6,762 nucleotides of DNA from Limisphaerales bacterium (GCA_025356925.1 JANXQE010000619.1:1-6762); one strand, 5' to 3'. Shown: positions 1 through 6,414, numbered from the stretch's first letter. Numbers and translations: made by a program. Notes: generated by a model not told the origin, from the letters alone.

Positions 1-1
1 A

Positions 2-1084
2 CTTGTTGAGATCCCTGAAGGCATCCTGCACAAAACGCGTGTTGTCTCCGATATACTGCGTGGGCGTGTTAATCTCGTGGGCGATCCCGGCGGCTAATTG
101 GCCGATGGCCTCGAGCTTCTGGGCATGGCGCAGTTGCACCTCGATGGCATTGCGCTCGCCCTCGATGCATTTGCGCGAAGTGATATCTTCGACGGTTCCG
201 ACGTAGCCCAGCAGCGAGCCGGATGACGAAAACATCGGTGAAGTAACCATTTGGCCCCAGCGCGTTTCGCCGGCCGGCGTGAGCAGCCTGATTTCGTTCG
301 ACCATTCATGACCGGTCTCACTGGCGGCCTTCCAGGCCGCCAACGTGGCCTCGCGCTCCTCGGGGTGAATCGCCTGGCTCCAACCCCACCCCGCGTTCTC
401 TTCCCGGGTCCGCCCCGAAATCTCAGTCCAGCGCGGATTGGTATAGGAGCACCTGCCTGCGGGATCGGTCTCGAAGATGCCAAAGGGCGAGAAATTGCAG
501 AGCTGTTTGAACCGTTCCTCACTCTGGCGCAACTGTTGCGTGCGAGCGGCCACAGCCTGCTCCAAACCCTCGATTTCGAGCTTGGCATGCTGCAATAATC
601 GCCATTTTTCCGTCAGAGCATTGGCCAGTTGTAGCACTTCGACGTTGTCAAAGGGCTTTTTCAGGATGACCAACCGATCGGATTGTCCAATCCTGGCAAT
701 CATGTCCTCCCAGGCGTAATCGGAATAAGCGGTACAGATGACCACCTGCAGATCGGGATAGGTTTCCCATAGCTTGGCAGTAGTCTCGACCCCATCCCAC
801 CCCGGTGGCATTCGTACATCGATAAACGCCATTGCGTAGGGCCGAGACGAGACGACCGCTTGCTTGACCCGCTCGAGTCCCTCCTGCCCTTGGAAAGCGG
901 ACTCCATCTCGAATCCGGTGAAGCGAGGCTGCCCGGCATCCGCTCCGAACAATTCAGCGCTGATGGCTTGGAAATCGCCCGTTTCGGCGGGGGCCGTCAA
1001 GATCTTGCGGAAATCGTCATGGATCGCCGGGTTGTCATCGATGATTAGAATCCTGCGATTGGGGTTGATTTCAGGCTTGGTCAT
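2..1084 (-). CDS. Receiver-PAS-histidine kinase, C-terminus cut by window edge
   Basis: Soluble two-component protein with a receiver at its N-terminus and a PAS-linked kinase core. The 361 visible codons run off the left edge just after the H-box, so the ATP-binding domain lies outside. The receiver (about residues 10-160) has the acidic pair D16/D17, phosphoacceptor D89 in FIDVRMPPGWDG, switch T118 and K143 in LKKPF. D17 and D89 are 72 residues apart, against roughly 45 in CheY-like receivers, so an insert of about 27 residues sits after the DDNPAIHDDFRKIL segment. A helical linker (162-190) leads to a PAS domain (about 190-305) ending in GTVEDITSRK. The H-box follows, with H336 in AAGIAHEINTPTQYIGDN, a variant I know from kinases of Verrucomicrobia and deltaproteobacteria. 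There is no membrane segment. The ATG overlaps the upstream gene's stop as ATGA and has no Shine-Dalgarno match, suggesting coupled translation. The family call is firm; signal and partner are unknown. Confidence 0.93.
   Translation of the reverse strand, partial: MTKPEINPNRRILIIDDNPAIHDDFRKILTAPAETGDFQAISAELFGADAGQPRFTGFEMESAFQGQEGLERVKQAVVSSRPYAMAFIDVRMPPGWDGVETTAKLWETYPDLQVVICTAYSDYAWEDMIARIGQSDRLVILKKPFDNVEVLQLANALTEKWRLLQHAKLEIEGLEQAVAARTQQLRQSEERFKQLCNFSPFGIFETDPAGRCSYTNPRWTEISGRTREENAGWGWSQAIHPEEREATLAAWKAASETGHEWSNEIRLLTPAGETRWGQMVTSPMFSSSGSLLGYVGTVEDITSRKCIEGERNAIEVQLRHAQKLEAIGQLAAGIAHEINTPTQYIGDNTRFVQDAFRDLNK
1081..1084 (-). promoter_or_regulatory. ATGA stop/start overlap (translational coupling)
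   Basis: On the minus strand the TGA stop of the receiver-PAS-PAS-kinase (1083-1081) shares bases with the ATG of the next kinase (1084-1082). No purine-rich ribosome binding site precedes this ATG, so re-initiation by ribosomes finishing the upstream gene is the likely way it is translated. The sequence shows the overlap; the coupling is inferred. Confidence 0.8.
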
Positions 1085-3165
1085 GGCCGGTCGGATGACT
1101 TCGCCGCAGCAGCCGGACCGGACGCCGGATTTGCAGGCAATTCGAGTGTGAACGTGGCGCCTCTGCCAGGTCCGTCGCTCTGGACAGTTAGAGAGCCGCC
1201 CATCTCTTTGGCGGCGGCCAGCGCGCTGTGCAGACCAAAACCGTGGCCGTCCTTTTTGGTGGTGAATCCGAGGTTGCAGATTTGGGCGAGGTTTTCGTTG
1301 GAGATACCGACGCCGTTGTCCGTGATTGCGATCCGGAACCGGTCGTTGGAATGGTTGACGCGGATATTCAGGGCCCTCTGGGGAGCAGAGGAGGCCTCGC
1401 ATGCCTGGATAGCGTTGCGGATGAGGTTGACGAGGATTTGGAGTACCCCGTGTTTCCATAACATCGTGGCTGGAATCTCCGCGAATTCCTTAATGACCTG
1501 AACTTGGCCTCTGACAAGAGCGTTTGAATTCATCTTCAGGGCGTCGGCGACGAGGTCAGCGAGTTTGACCACCTCCGGCCGGGTGGCCGCCTTGGCGGAA
1601 TCCTGCTGGAGTGTCACAATCGCCTTGATGTGGTCCAGATTCCTCTCCAACTGGTCAATCTCGTGGAGGGCCGAGGCTTGCTCGCTCGCGAGCTTTTCGG
1701 CCAGTTGCGACAGGTAGCCGGGCACCAGCTTGCCTCTTGGATCGGTCGTGAAAAAGTTCCCCAGATTGGTCTCGTGTTCGCGCAGCAACGCCACAACTTG
1801 CGAGAGCCTGGCGCTATTGGATTTCCGGAGGCTCTGCGCCAGGCAGGTGGAGGCGACACCGATGCTATTCAACACATTGCCAACGTTGTGTAAAATCCCG
1901 GTGGCGAATTCCGCGATCGCGGCCTGGCGGGAAAAAGCCAGGAGCTGATTGTGCGCTCGCTGCAGGTCCAACTCCGCGCGCTTGCGGTCGGAGATGTCCT
2001 GCTTGACCGCGATGAAATGGGTAATCTCTCCGTGCTCGTCGCGCACGGGGGTAATTGTCGCTTCTTCAGTATAAAGGTGGCCATCTTTGTGACGATTGAT
2101 CATCTCCGAGTGCCACACGCGGCCGGCGATAACCGTCTCCCAAAGGTTCCGGTAAAAGGCCTGGTCGTGCTTGCCCGATTTCAGCAGGCGGGGGCTCTGG
2201 CCGAGGACGTCCGCGAGCGAGTAGCCGGTCAGGCGGCTGAAGGCGGCGTTGGCCCAAATCACCCGGCCGGCGCGATCCGTGATGACAATGGCATTCGCCG
2301 CGGATTCCAGCGCAGCGCTTTGCAGGCGCAGCGTTGCTTCGACCTGCCGGCGCTGACTAATATCCCTCGAACTCAAGACTACGCCGGCAATTTCGGGGTT
2401 GTCGAGGTGACTTTGGCCGACCACTTCGAGGTGGCACCAACTCTGGTCGCGCTTGCGGAAGCGCAGTTCGTGCCGGACCCTTAGCTCCGCGTTCAGGAGG
2501 CCCTCTTCAAACGCCTTCCTTGCTTTGGCAACGTCGTCCGGATGCACTAGTGAAAAGATCTGCTGCCCGACGAACTCTTCAGGCTCATAACCCAGCACGT
2601 GTTTCACCGAAGGACTGGTGTAAGTGACAACACCGCCTGGAGTGACTGTACAGAGGACGTCCAGGGAATTTTCCGTGAGCGCGCGCAGATATTTTTCGCG
2701 GCGCCCTAGCTCCTTTTGCGCCTGTTCGAATTGCGCCCGCTCTCGGGCTTCCCGGATGGCTCGCCGGATGACCGGCGCGAGGCGCTCCGGCCACTGTTTG
2801 AGCACGTAATCAGTGGCCCCGCGCTTCAGCCCTTCGATCGCGGCCTCTTCGCCAATGGCCCCGGAAACAACCACGAACGGGGTTCCAGGACAGCGCCGCG
2901 CAGCCTCCTCAAGGGCCTGCATTCCGGAGCAGCTCGGCAACTGGTAATCCGCCAGAATAATGTCGAACCGTGTCTTTTCCAAAGCAGCATTGAGCTCATC
3001 CAGATCACTCACCACTACCAGCTCGGACGCTATCCCATCCCTGGCCAAAAGGACCTTCACCAATTCGCAAAAGTCGGGATCATCCTCGAGATGAAGAATG
3101 CGCAAGGGGTTTCCTGGACTCGAGCAATTGGCCAGTTCAGGCCTGGTGTATTCCGCAGTTAGCAT
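1081..3165 (-). CDS. Receiver-PAS-PAS-histidine kinase with HNVGN-type H-box
   Basis: A 694-residue cytoplasmic sensor kinase. Domain order: receiver about 21-140 (acidic E27/D28/D29, phosphoacceptor D73 in LADYQLP, S101, K123); helical linker 136-160; PAS1 about 160-275; PAS2 about 280-398; DHp about 400-525; HATPase about 565-677; Ala-rich tail. PAS2 has LLKSGKHDQAFY, W342, W351 and NRHKDG, a pattern shared with the flavin-binding PAS domains of NifL and MmoS, so a redox role is possible. The likely phosphorylated histidine is H426 in GILHNVGNVLNS, where Asn replaces the usual Glu/Asp after His. About 155 residues separate it from the N-box (VNLIRNAIQA, N580/N584), so the DHp is longer than usual. 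The G-boxes are DNGVGI (616-621) and GHGFGL (640-645). ATG 3165 is the first start after an in-frame TAA at 3177-3175 but lacks a Shine-Dalgarno. TTG at 3105, with AGGA six bases upstream, is an alternative start that would begin right at the receiver. The stop overlaps the next kinase. Confidence 0.95.
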   Translation of the reverse strand: MLTAEYTRPELANCSSPGNPLRILHLEDDPDFCELVKVLLARDGIASELVVVSDLDELNAALEKTRFDIILADYQLPSCSGMQALEEAARRCPGTPFVVVSGAIGEEAAIEGLKRGATDYVLKQWPERLAPVIRRAIREARERAQFEQAQKELGRREKYLRALTENSLDVLCTVTPGGVVTYTSPSVKHVLGYEPEEFVGQQIFSLVHPDDVAKARKAFEEGLLNAELRVRHELRFRKRDQSWCHLEVVGQSHLDNPEIAGVVLSSRDISQRRQVEATLRLQSAALESAANAIVITDRAGRVIWANAAFSRLTGYSLADVLGQSPRLLKSGKHDQAFYRNLWETVIAGRVWHSEMINRHKDGHLYTEEATITPVRDEHGEITHFIAVKQDISDRKRAELDLQRAHNQLLAFSRQAAIAEFATGILHNVGNVLNSIGVASTCLAQSLRKSNSARLSQVVALLREHETNLGNFFTTDPRGKLVPGYLSQLAEKLASEQASALHEIDQLERNLDHIKAIVTLQQDSAKAATRPEVVKLADLVADALKMNSNALVRGQVQVIKEFAEIPATMLWKHGVLQILVNLIRNAIQACEASSAPQRALNIRVNHSNDRFRIAITDNGVGISNENLAQICNLGFTTKKDGHGFGLHSALAAAKEMGGSLTVQSDGPGRGATFTLELPANPASGPAAAAKSSDRP

Positions 3166-3438
3166 TGAAGCGGCTTAGGAATGGCTCGTACCTCGATCTG
3201 CCGACGGTTCAACCTGGTCTGGCGACCGGATCGGGGTTGAGGCTGTGATTGCGTCCACATTCACGAAGGATTTTGCCGTTTCCAGAATTGGCGAGCGATT
3301 GGAAGGGTCAATGCGTCGACTAAAGGGAGGGGTTTGAGTCGAGGAAGACGCCACCAACCCGTAACCCCGGAAGGGCGGAACCGGGAGAAACTGGCCAATA
3401 AGCAGGGCGACCTCCGAAATTTGAATACCACGCGATCG

Positions 3439-3466
3439 TTCATACCCGAGCTGATCATCGGATCAA
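3439..3466 (-). promoter_or_regulatory. Weak sigma70-like promoter candidate for the kinase pair
   Basis: On the minus strand TTGATC (3466-3461) and TATGAA (3444-3439) are 16 bases apart, each matching 4 of 6 bases of the sigma70 consensus. Transcription would begin near 3432 and leave a leader of about 265 bases before the ATG at 3165. The heptamer cluster lies some 50-75 bases upstream of that start, where an activator might bind. Such matches occur by chance, so this is only a candidate. Confidence 0.2.
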
Positions 3467-3480
3467 CAAGCGCGCTGCTA

Positions 3481-3510
3481 CATCAGGGAATTCCTGATGC
3501 CCCTGATGCC
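3481..3510. repeat. Hairpin plus tandem 9-mer (three copies of CCTGATG/CATCAGG)
   Basis: CATCAGG (3481-3487) and CCTGATG (3493-3499) form a perfect 7-base stem with a GAATT loop. CCTGATGCC is then repeated in tandem (3493-3501 and 3502-3510). One heptamer therefore occurs three times in 28 bases, once inverted and twice direct. The hairpin begins about 29 bases past the response regulator's stop on the minus strand but is not followed by a T-run, so it is a poor intrinsic terminator. It may instead be a regulator binding site or an RNA processing or stability element. Confidence 0.6.
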
Positions 3511-3538
3511 CCCGGCCGCCGCGCGGCAAGCCCGATCT

Positions 3539-4195
3539 TCAGGTCGCCGTCAACCGATGGCGGATTGCGTACCGGGTGAGTGAGGCAACGCTCTGCAACC
3601 CTAGTTTCCGCATGATGTGTTGGCGATGGGTCTCGACGGTTTTAGGGCTGATGTCCAAATGCGAAGCAATGGACTTGGTATTATCGCCGTGGGCGATGTG
3701 CCTCAGAACCTCCTGCTGTCGCTGCGAAAGAATCGAGGGGCCAGGGGGTTCGGCAGCCGTGCCAGTCTCGGTTTCGGCATGCTGCAGAGCCGCTTCGGCA
3801 TCGGGGCAAAGAACGATTCTGCCCGCCAACACCGACTTCATGGCCCGGCCCAGGTAACCAGCGGGGAGAGTCTTGGTCATAAACCCGGACGCGCCGGCCT
3901 TGATGGCCTCGTTGACCGTCCAAGGGTCCGCCTCGCCCGCGATCACCAGGATTCTGACGCTCTTGTCCGCCGCCAAAAGGCGCCGGGCCAACTCGATTCC
4001 GTTCTCACCGGGCAGGTTGATGTCCAGCAAAACCAGGTCAGAATGCTGGGCTGAAAAGCTAGCCAATGCTTCGGGGGCGCTGCCGGCTTCTGCAATGAGA
4101 GCCGTCGGGAAGTTTGCCTGGATCTCAAACCGCAAACCGTCCCGCACCAACGAGTGGTCATCCACCACTAGCACGCGCAGAACCTTGGGTTTCAT
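3539..4195 (-). CDS. NarL/FixJ-family response regulator (receiver + LuxR-type HTH)
   Basis: A 218-residue transcription factor, the usual length for this family, and the only DNA-binding protein in the window. The receiver (about 5-122) has D12/D13, phosphoacceptor D58 in LLDINLPGENG and K108. The position normally held by Ser/Thr after strand beta-4 is A86 (ILVIAGEAD), which should change the phosphorylation switch. A Pro/Glu/Thr/Ala-rich linker (about 135-153) leads to a LuxR-type helix-turn-helix (about 154-215) with LSQRQQEVL, IAHGDNTKSIA, the recognition-helix motif SPKTVETH and IMRKLGL. Q160 replaces the common Glu of the LSxRExEVL motif. The ATG overlaps the stop of the upstream hybrid kinase as ATGA, with only a weak AGG eight bases before it. 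Co-translation makes that kinase the most likely partner. Target genes are not visible, although the heptamer cluster just downstream is a candidate site. Confidence 0.96.
   Translation of the reverse strand: MKPKVLRVLVVDDHSLVRDGLRFEIQANFPTALIAEAGSAPEALASFSAQHSDLVLLDINLPGENGIELARRLLAADKSVRILVIAGEADPWTVNEAIKAGASGFMTKTLPAGYLGRAMKSVLAGRIVLCPDAEAALQHAETETGTAAEPPGPSILSQRQQEVLRHIAHGDNTKSIASHLDISPKTVETHRQHIMRKLGLQSVASLTRYAIRHRLTAT
4192..4195 (-). promoter_or_regulatory. ATGA stop/start overlap between hybrid kinase and regulator
   Basis: The hybrid kinase stop TGA (4194-4192) overlaps the regulator ATG (4195-4193). A short AGG lies just upstream in the kinase's last codons. The overlap implies one transcript and probably coupled translation, keeping kinase and regulator amounts in proportion. 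Confidence 0.85.
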
Positions 4196-6348
4196 GGCGA
4201 CCTGTCGGCCTCTGGCAAGGGCTGCACCGTGGGGTGAAGCACATCGTCCAATGCTTGCAGCAAGGCCTGGGGGTTGTGGGGCTTTTCCAGGATGTGGCGG
4301 ATTCCCAGCGCGCTGAAGGATTGGCGGGGATCACCGGCGGGTGTCGCCAGCAGGCCGCCGCTGGACACAATGATCGGTGTCTGAGGACTAAGACGCCTTA
4401 GTGTTCGAGCGAGAGTCACGCCGTCCATATGTGGCATCATGAAATCCGTTACCACAGCCCGGATCCAAGACCGCTGCGAGGCGAACTGTGCCAGGGCATC
4501 GATTCCGTCCTTAGCATGCAGGACCGTGTAGCCCTGCCGCTCCAGGGTCCTCCGCCCAGCGTCGCCGATAGCGGGTTCGTCATCCACCAGCAAAATCAAT
4601 TCGCCGTGGCCGCGCGGAACTGCTCCGAGGGCCTGCCCCGATTCGGCCGAGCACCGAGCTTCGGGCGCGGCCGGGACATGGATCTCGAACGTCGTGCCTT
4701 TTCCCTCAGCCGTGGTGTAGGTGATAAAACCCCGATGATCTTTCACGATTCCAAGAACGGTTGTCAGGCCGAGGCCCGTTCCCTGGTCTGGGCCTTTCGT
4801 GGTAAAAAACGACTGGAAGATGTGTTCCCGCGCGGACTCCGCGATGCCGATTCCGGTGTCCTGGACCTGAATCCGGACAAACGGACCCGCAGCGACGTCC
4901 TTGTGAGTGCTGACATGGTTCTCGTCCAGCGTGACATTCTCGGCGCTGAGACTCAGGGTTCCGCCCGCGGGCATGGCATCACGTGCATTCACACAGAGGT
5001 TCAGGAGGACCTGGTGGAGTTGGGTAGCGTCGCCGATCAGGAGCCAGAGGTCGGAGGCGAAGTTCTCTTTCACGTGGATTGAGCGAGGAAAGGTTGCCCG
5101 TGCAATCTTGGCCACCTCGCGGAGCAAGTGCCTGGCCTGCAGAGCGGTTTTCGACTGCGCCTTTCCGCGACCAACGGTGAGCAACTGCTTGACAATGCCA
5201 ACCGCCCTCTGAGCGCTGGCTTCGATGAGCGTCAACAAATGCTCGCGTCCTTCCTTCGAGTGTTCCTCCCGGAGGAGAGGCGCGCACATCAAGATCGGCG
5301 CCAAAATATTGTTTAAGTCGTGGGCAATCCCGCTCGCCAGGCTGCCGATGCTCTCCAATCGCTGAGCCCGGAGGAATTTCTCCTCCAATTCCTTCTGGCT
5401 GGTGATGTCCGTCAGGATGCCTTGCACCCCGATGATCTCGCCTGAGGCGTCGCGCACCGGAGACTTGAGCACGTGGACCACGGTTGGACGGTTGGCCGCC
5501 GACACGCGAATCTCGATTTTCTCGGAGACCACCTCCGTTTGCAGGACGAGCTGTTCCTCTTGCCAGTACTTTTCCGCCACCTCGAGCGGGAGGTAGTCAA
5601 ACACTGTCTTGCCGAGTAGTTCCTGGGGTCGCTTGCCCGTAAGCGCACCGAAGTGGCTGTTCGCGTATGTCAATCTTCCCTCTTGGTCCTTGCGAAAGAT
5701 GCACTGGGGAAGGTGCTCAACCAGGGAGTGATAGAACGATTCCGCATCCCGCAGCGCCGTTTCAGCCCGTTTCCGCTCATTCGCATCTTCGATGCTCTGG
5801 AGGGCAAACGCCAGGTCGGCAGCCAAATCGTTTAACAGCTCGATTTCTTCCTCAGCGAAGGCTTCAATGCGATCCGAGTAAACCGCGAAGGCTCCCAGCG
5901 TCCGCGTCCCTTGCATTATTGGCACGACCGCCAGAGAGGCAAACTCACGCTCTAGCGTCGATTCCTTCCACGGTGCATACCGCGGGTCCGCAGCCGTATC
6001 CTGGCATACCCAAGGCTGGCCTGTTCGGATCGCCGTGCCGACGGGCCCTTGCTCGTTGGGGGTCCCGCCTCGGGTCACATTGATGCCATCAAGGCAGCCA
6101 GCCCCTTTTCCGGCCCGAGCAGCCGGCGCAACCCGATCGGAACCTGGCTCGGTCAGCCCCACCCAAGCGAAGGAGTAGCCTCGAGTCTGAACCAGAATCT
6201 CACAGGCCCCGGCGAGCACTCGGTCCGGCTTCCGCTCGCGTACGATAAGCTGGTTAATCTCTCGAATGGCGCGCAGGAGCAGGGTAAGTTCATGGATCTC
6301 CCTGGCCGTTGGGTCGTGCTTTGAGTTTTGGGCGTTCGGGACTGTCAT
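4192..6348 (-). CDS. Hybrid histidine kinase: GAF-PAS-HisKA-HATPase-receiver
   Basis: A 718-residue cytoplasmic hybrid sensor kinase with no signal peptide or membrane segment. Domains: GAF about 35-185 (with GPVGTAIRTGQPWVCQD and LAVVPI, both typical of the fold); helical linker 186-205; PAS about 204-318, ending GILTDITSQK; HisKA about 325-395 with H343 in SLASGIAHDLNNILAPIL; HATPase about 440-560 with N450/N454 (LLNLCVNARDAM), DTGIGI (497-502), FFTTK and GTGLGL (523-528); then a receiver about 582-705 with D589/D590, phosphoacceptor D635 in VVTDFMMPHMDG, S662/S663 and K689 in EKPH. All catalytic motifs appear intact, so autophosphorylation at H343 and intramolecular transfer to D635 are expected. 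ATG 6348 is the first start after an in-frame TAG about 24 bases upstream. No Shine-Dalgarno precedes it; the bases before it read CCTCCTTTC. It is the first gene of its operon and overlaps the NarL-type regulator. The ligand of the GAF and PAS domains cannot be told from sequence. Confidence 0.96.
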   Translation of the reverse strand: MTVPNAQNSKHDPTAREIHELTLLLRAIREINQLIVRERKPDRVLAGACEILVQTRGYSFAWVGLTEPGSDRVAPAARAGKGAGCLDGINVTRGGTPNEQGPVGTAIRTGQPWVCQDTAADPRYAPWKESTLEREFASLAVVPIMQGTRTLGAFAVYSDRIEAFAEEEIELLNDLAADLAFALQSIEDANERKRAETALRDAESFYHSLVEHLPQCIFRKDQEGRLTYANSHFGALTGKRPQELLGKTVFDYLPLEVAEKYWQEEQLVLQTEVVSEKIEIRVSAANRPTVVHVLKSPVRDASGEIIGVQGILTDITSQKELEEKFLRAQRLESIGSLASGIAHDLNNILAPILMCAPLLREEHSKEGREHLLTLIEASAQRAVGIVKQLLTVGRGKAQSKTALQARHLLREVAKIARATFPRSIHVKENFASDLWLLIGDATQLHQVLLNLCVNARDAMPAGGTLSLSAENVTLDENHVSTHKDVAAGPFVRIQVQDTGIGIAESAREHIFQSFFTTKGPDQGTGLGLTTVLGIVKDHRGFITYTTAEGKGTTFEIHVPAAPEARCSAESGQALGAVPRGHGELILLVDDEPAIGDAGRRTLERQGYTVLHAKDGIDALAQFASQRSWIRAVVTDFMMPHMDGVTLARTLRRLSPQTPIIVSSGGLLATPAGDPRQSFSALGIRHILEKPHNPQALLQALDDVLHPTVQPLPEADRSP

Positions 6349-6366
6349 GAAAGGAGGGGCACGCCT

Positions 6367-6372
6367 ATTCTA
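6367..6372 (-). promoter_or_regulatory. -10-like TAGAAT upstream of the hybrid kinase
   Basis: TAGAAT on the minus strand matches 5 of 6 bases of the sigma70 -10 consensus. At 17-18 bases upstream the -35 is poor (best ACCACA, 3 of 6), so an activator would be expected. Initiation about seven bases downstream would give a leader of only about 12 bases before the ATG at 6348, which fits a start lacking a Shine-Dalgarno. Confidence 0.3.
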
Positions 6373-6390
6373 AATCTCAGTTCCATGGGC

Positions 6391-6414
6391 TGTGGTCCTC
6401 ACGCTGTGAGCACA
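6391..6414. promoter_or_regulatory. Dyad near the presumed -35 of the kinase operon
   Basis: CTCAC (6398-6402) and GTGAG (6406-6410) form a perfect inverted repeat around GCT. The outer arms TGTG (6391-6394) and CACA (6411-6414) extend the symmetry with a three-base offset on one side. If transcription starts near 6360, the dyad spans about -31 to -54, a position suited to an activator that compensates for the weak -35. The regulator is unknown. Confidence 0.25.

Larger units (their letters stand above)
3166..3538. other. Intergenic region between two signalling operons
   Basis: This 373-base gap separates the NarL-type regulator from the receiver-PAS-PAS-kinase; both neighbours lie on the minus strand. 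I see no convincing gene. Short frames on both strands have no ribosome binding site and no recognisable protein character. It holds a heptamer cluster with a hairpin (3481-3510), a 10-base GC palindrome just past the regulator's stop (3518-3527), a small dyad (TGATC/GATCA, 3452-3465) and a weak promoter candidate (3439-3466). Its length suggests that the downstream kinase pair has its own promoter, or a long leader if read through. Confidence 0.7.

Noticed and set aside
1951..2484. Long plus-strand open frame (177 codons) opposite the receiver-PAS-PAS-kinase
   Set aside because: It is the antisense of clearly coding PAS sequence, has no recognisable domain, and reflects GC-rich third positions of the real gene.
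2716..3162. Plus-strand open frame opposite the N-terminal receiver of the second kinase
   Set aside because: Shadow of the receiver and linker coding sequence; no protein character.
3245..3337. Plus-strand GTG frame of 30 codons in the gap with a mildly protein-like product
   Set aside because: Very short, no ribosome binding site, no recognisable family.
3175..3458. Two overlapping short minus-strand frames (3175-3357 and 3261-3458) in the gap
   Set aside because: Ser/Pro/Arg-rich products without domains, no ribosome binding site, overlapping each other in different frames.
3518..3527. Ten-base palindrome GCCGCGCGGC just past the regulator stop as a terminator
   Set aside because: No room for a loop and no T-run afterwards; expected by chance in GC-rich DNA.
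3334..3579. Plus-strand 81-codon open frame reaching from the gap into the regulator's 3' end
   Set aside because: No ribosome binding site, low-complexity Pro/Arg/Gly-rich product, and overlap with the C-terminus of a well-supported gene.
3617..4054. Plus-strand open frame opposite the response regulator
   Set aside because: Antisense to the receiver and HTH domains with all motifs intact on the minus strand.
4429..5082. Plus-strand open frame of 217 codons opposite the hybrid kinase
   Set aside because: It lies wholly over the HATPase and receiver coding region on the other strand, and no family is recognisable.
6349..6357. AAAGGAGG on the plus strand as a ribosome binding site
   Set aside because: No start codon lies within a usable distance downstream on the plus strand, and the next ATG opens only a 17-codon frame.
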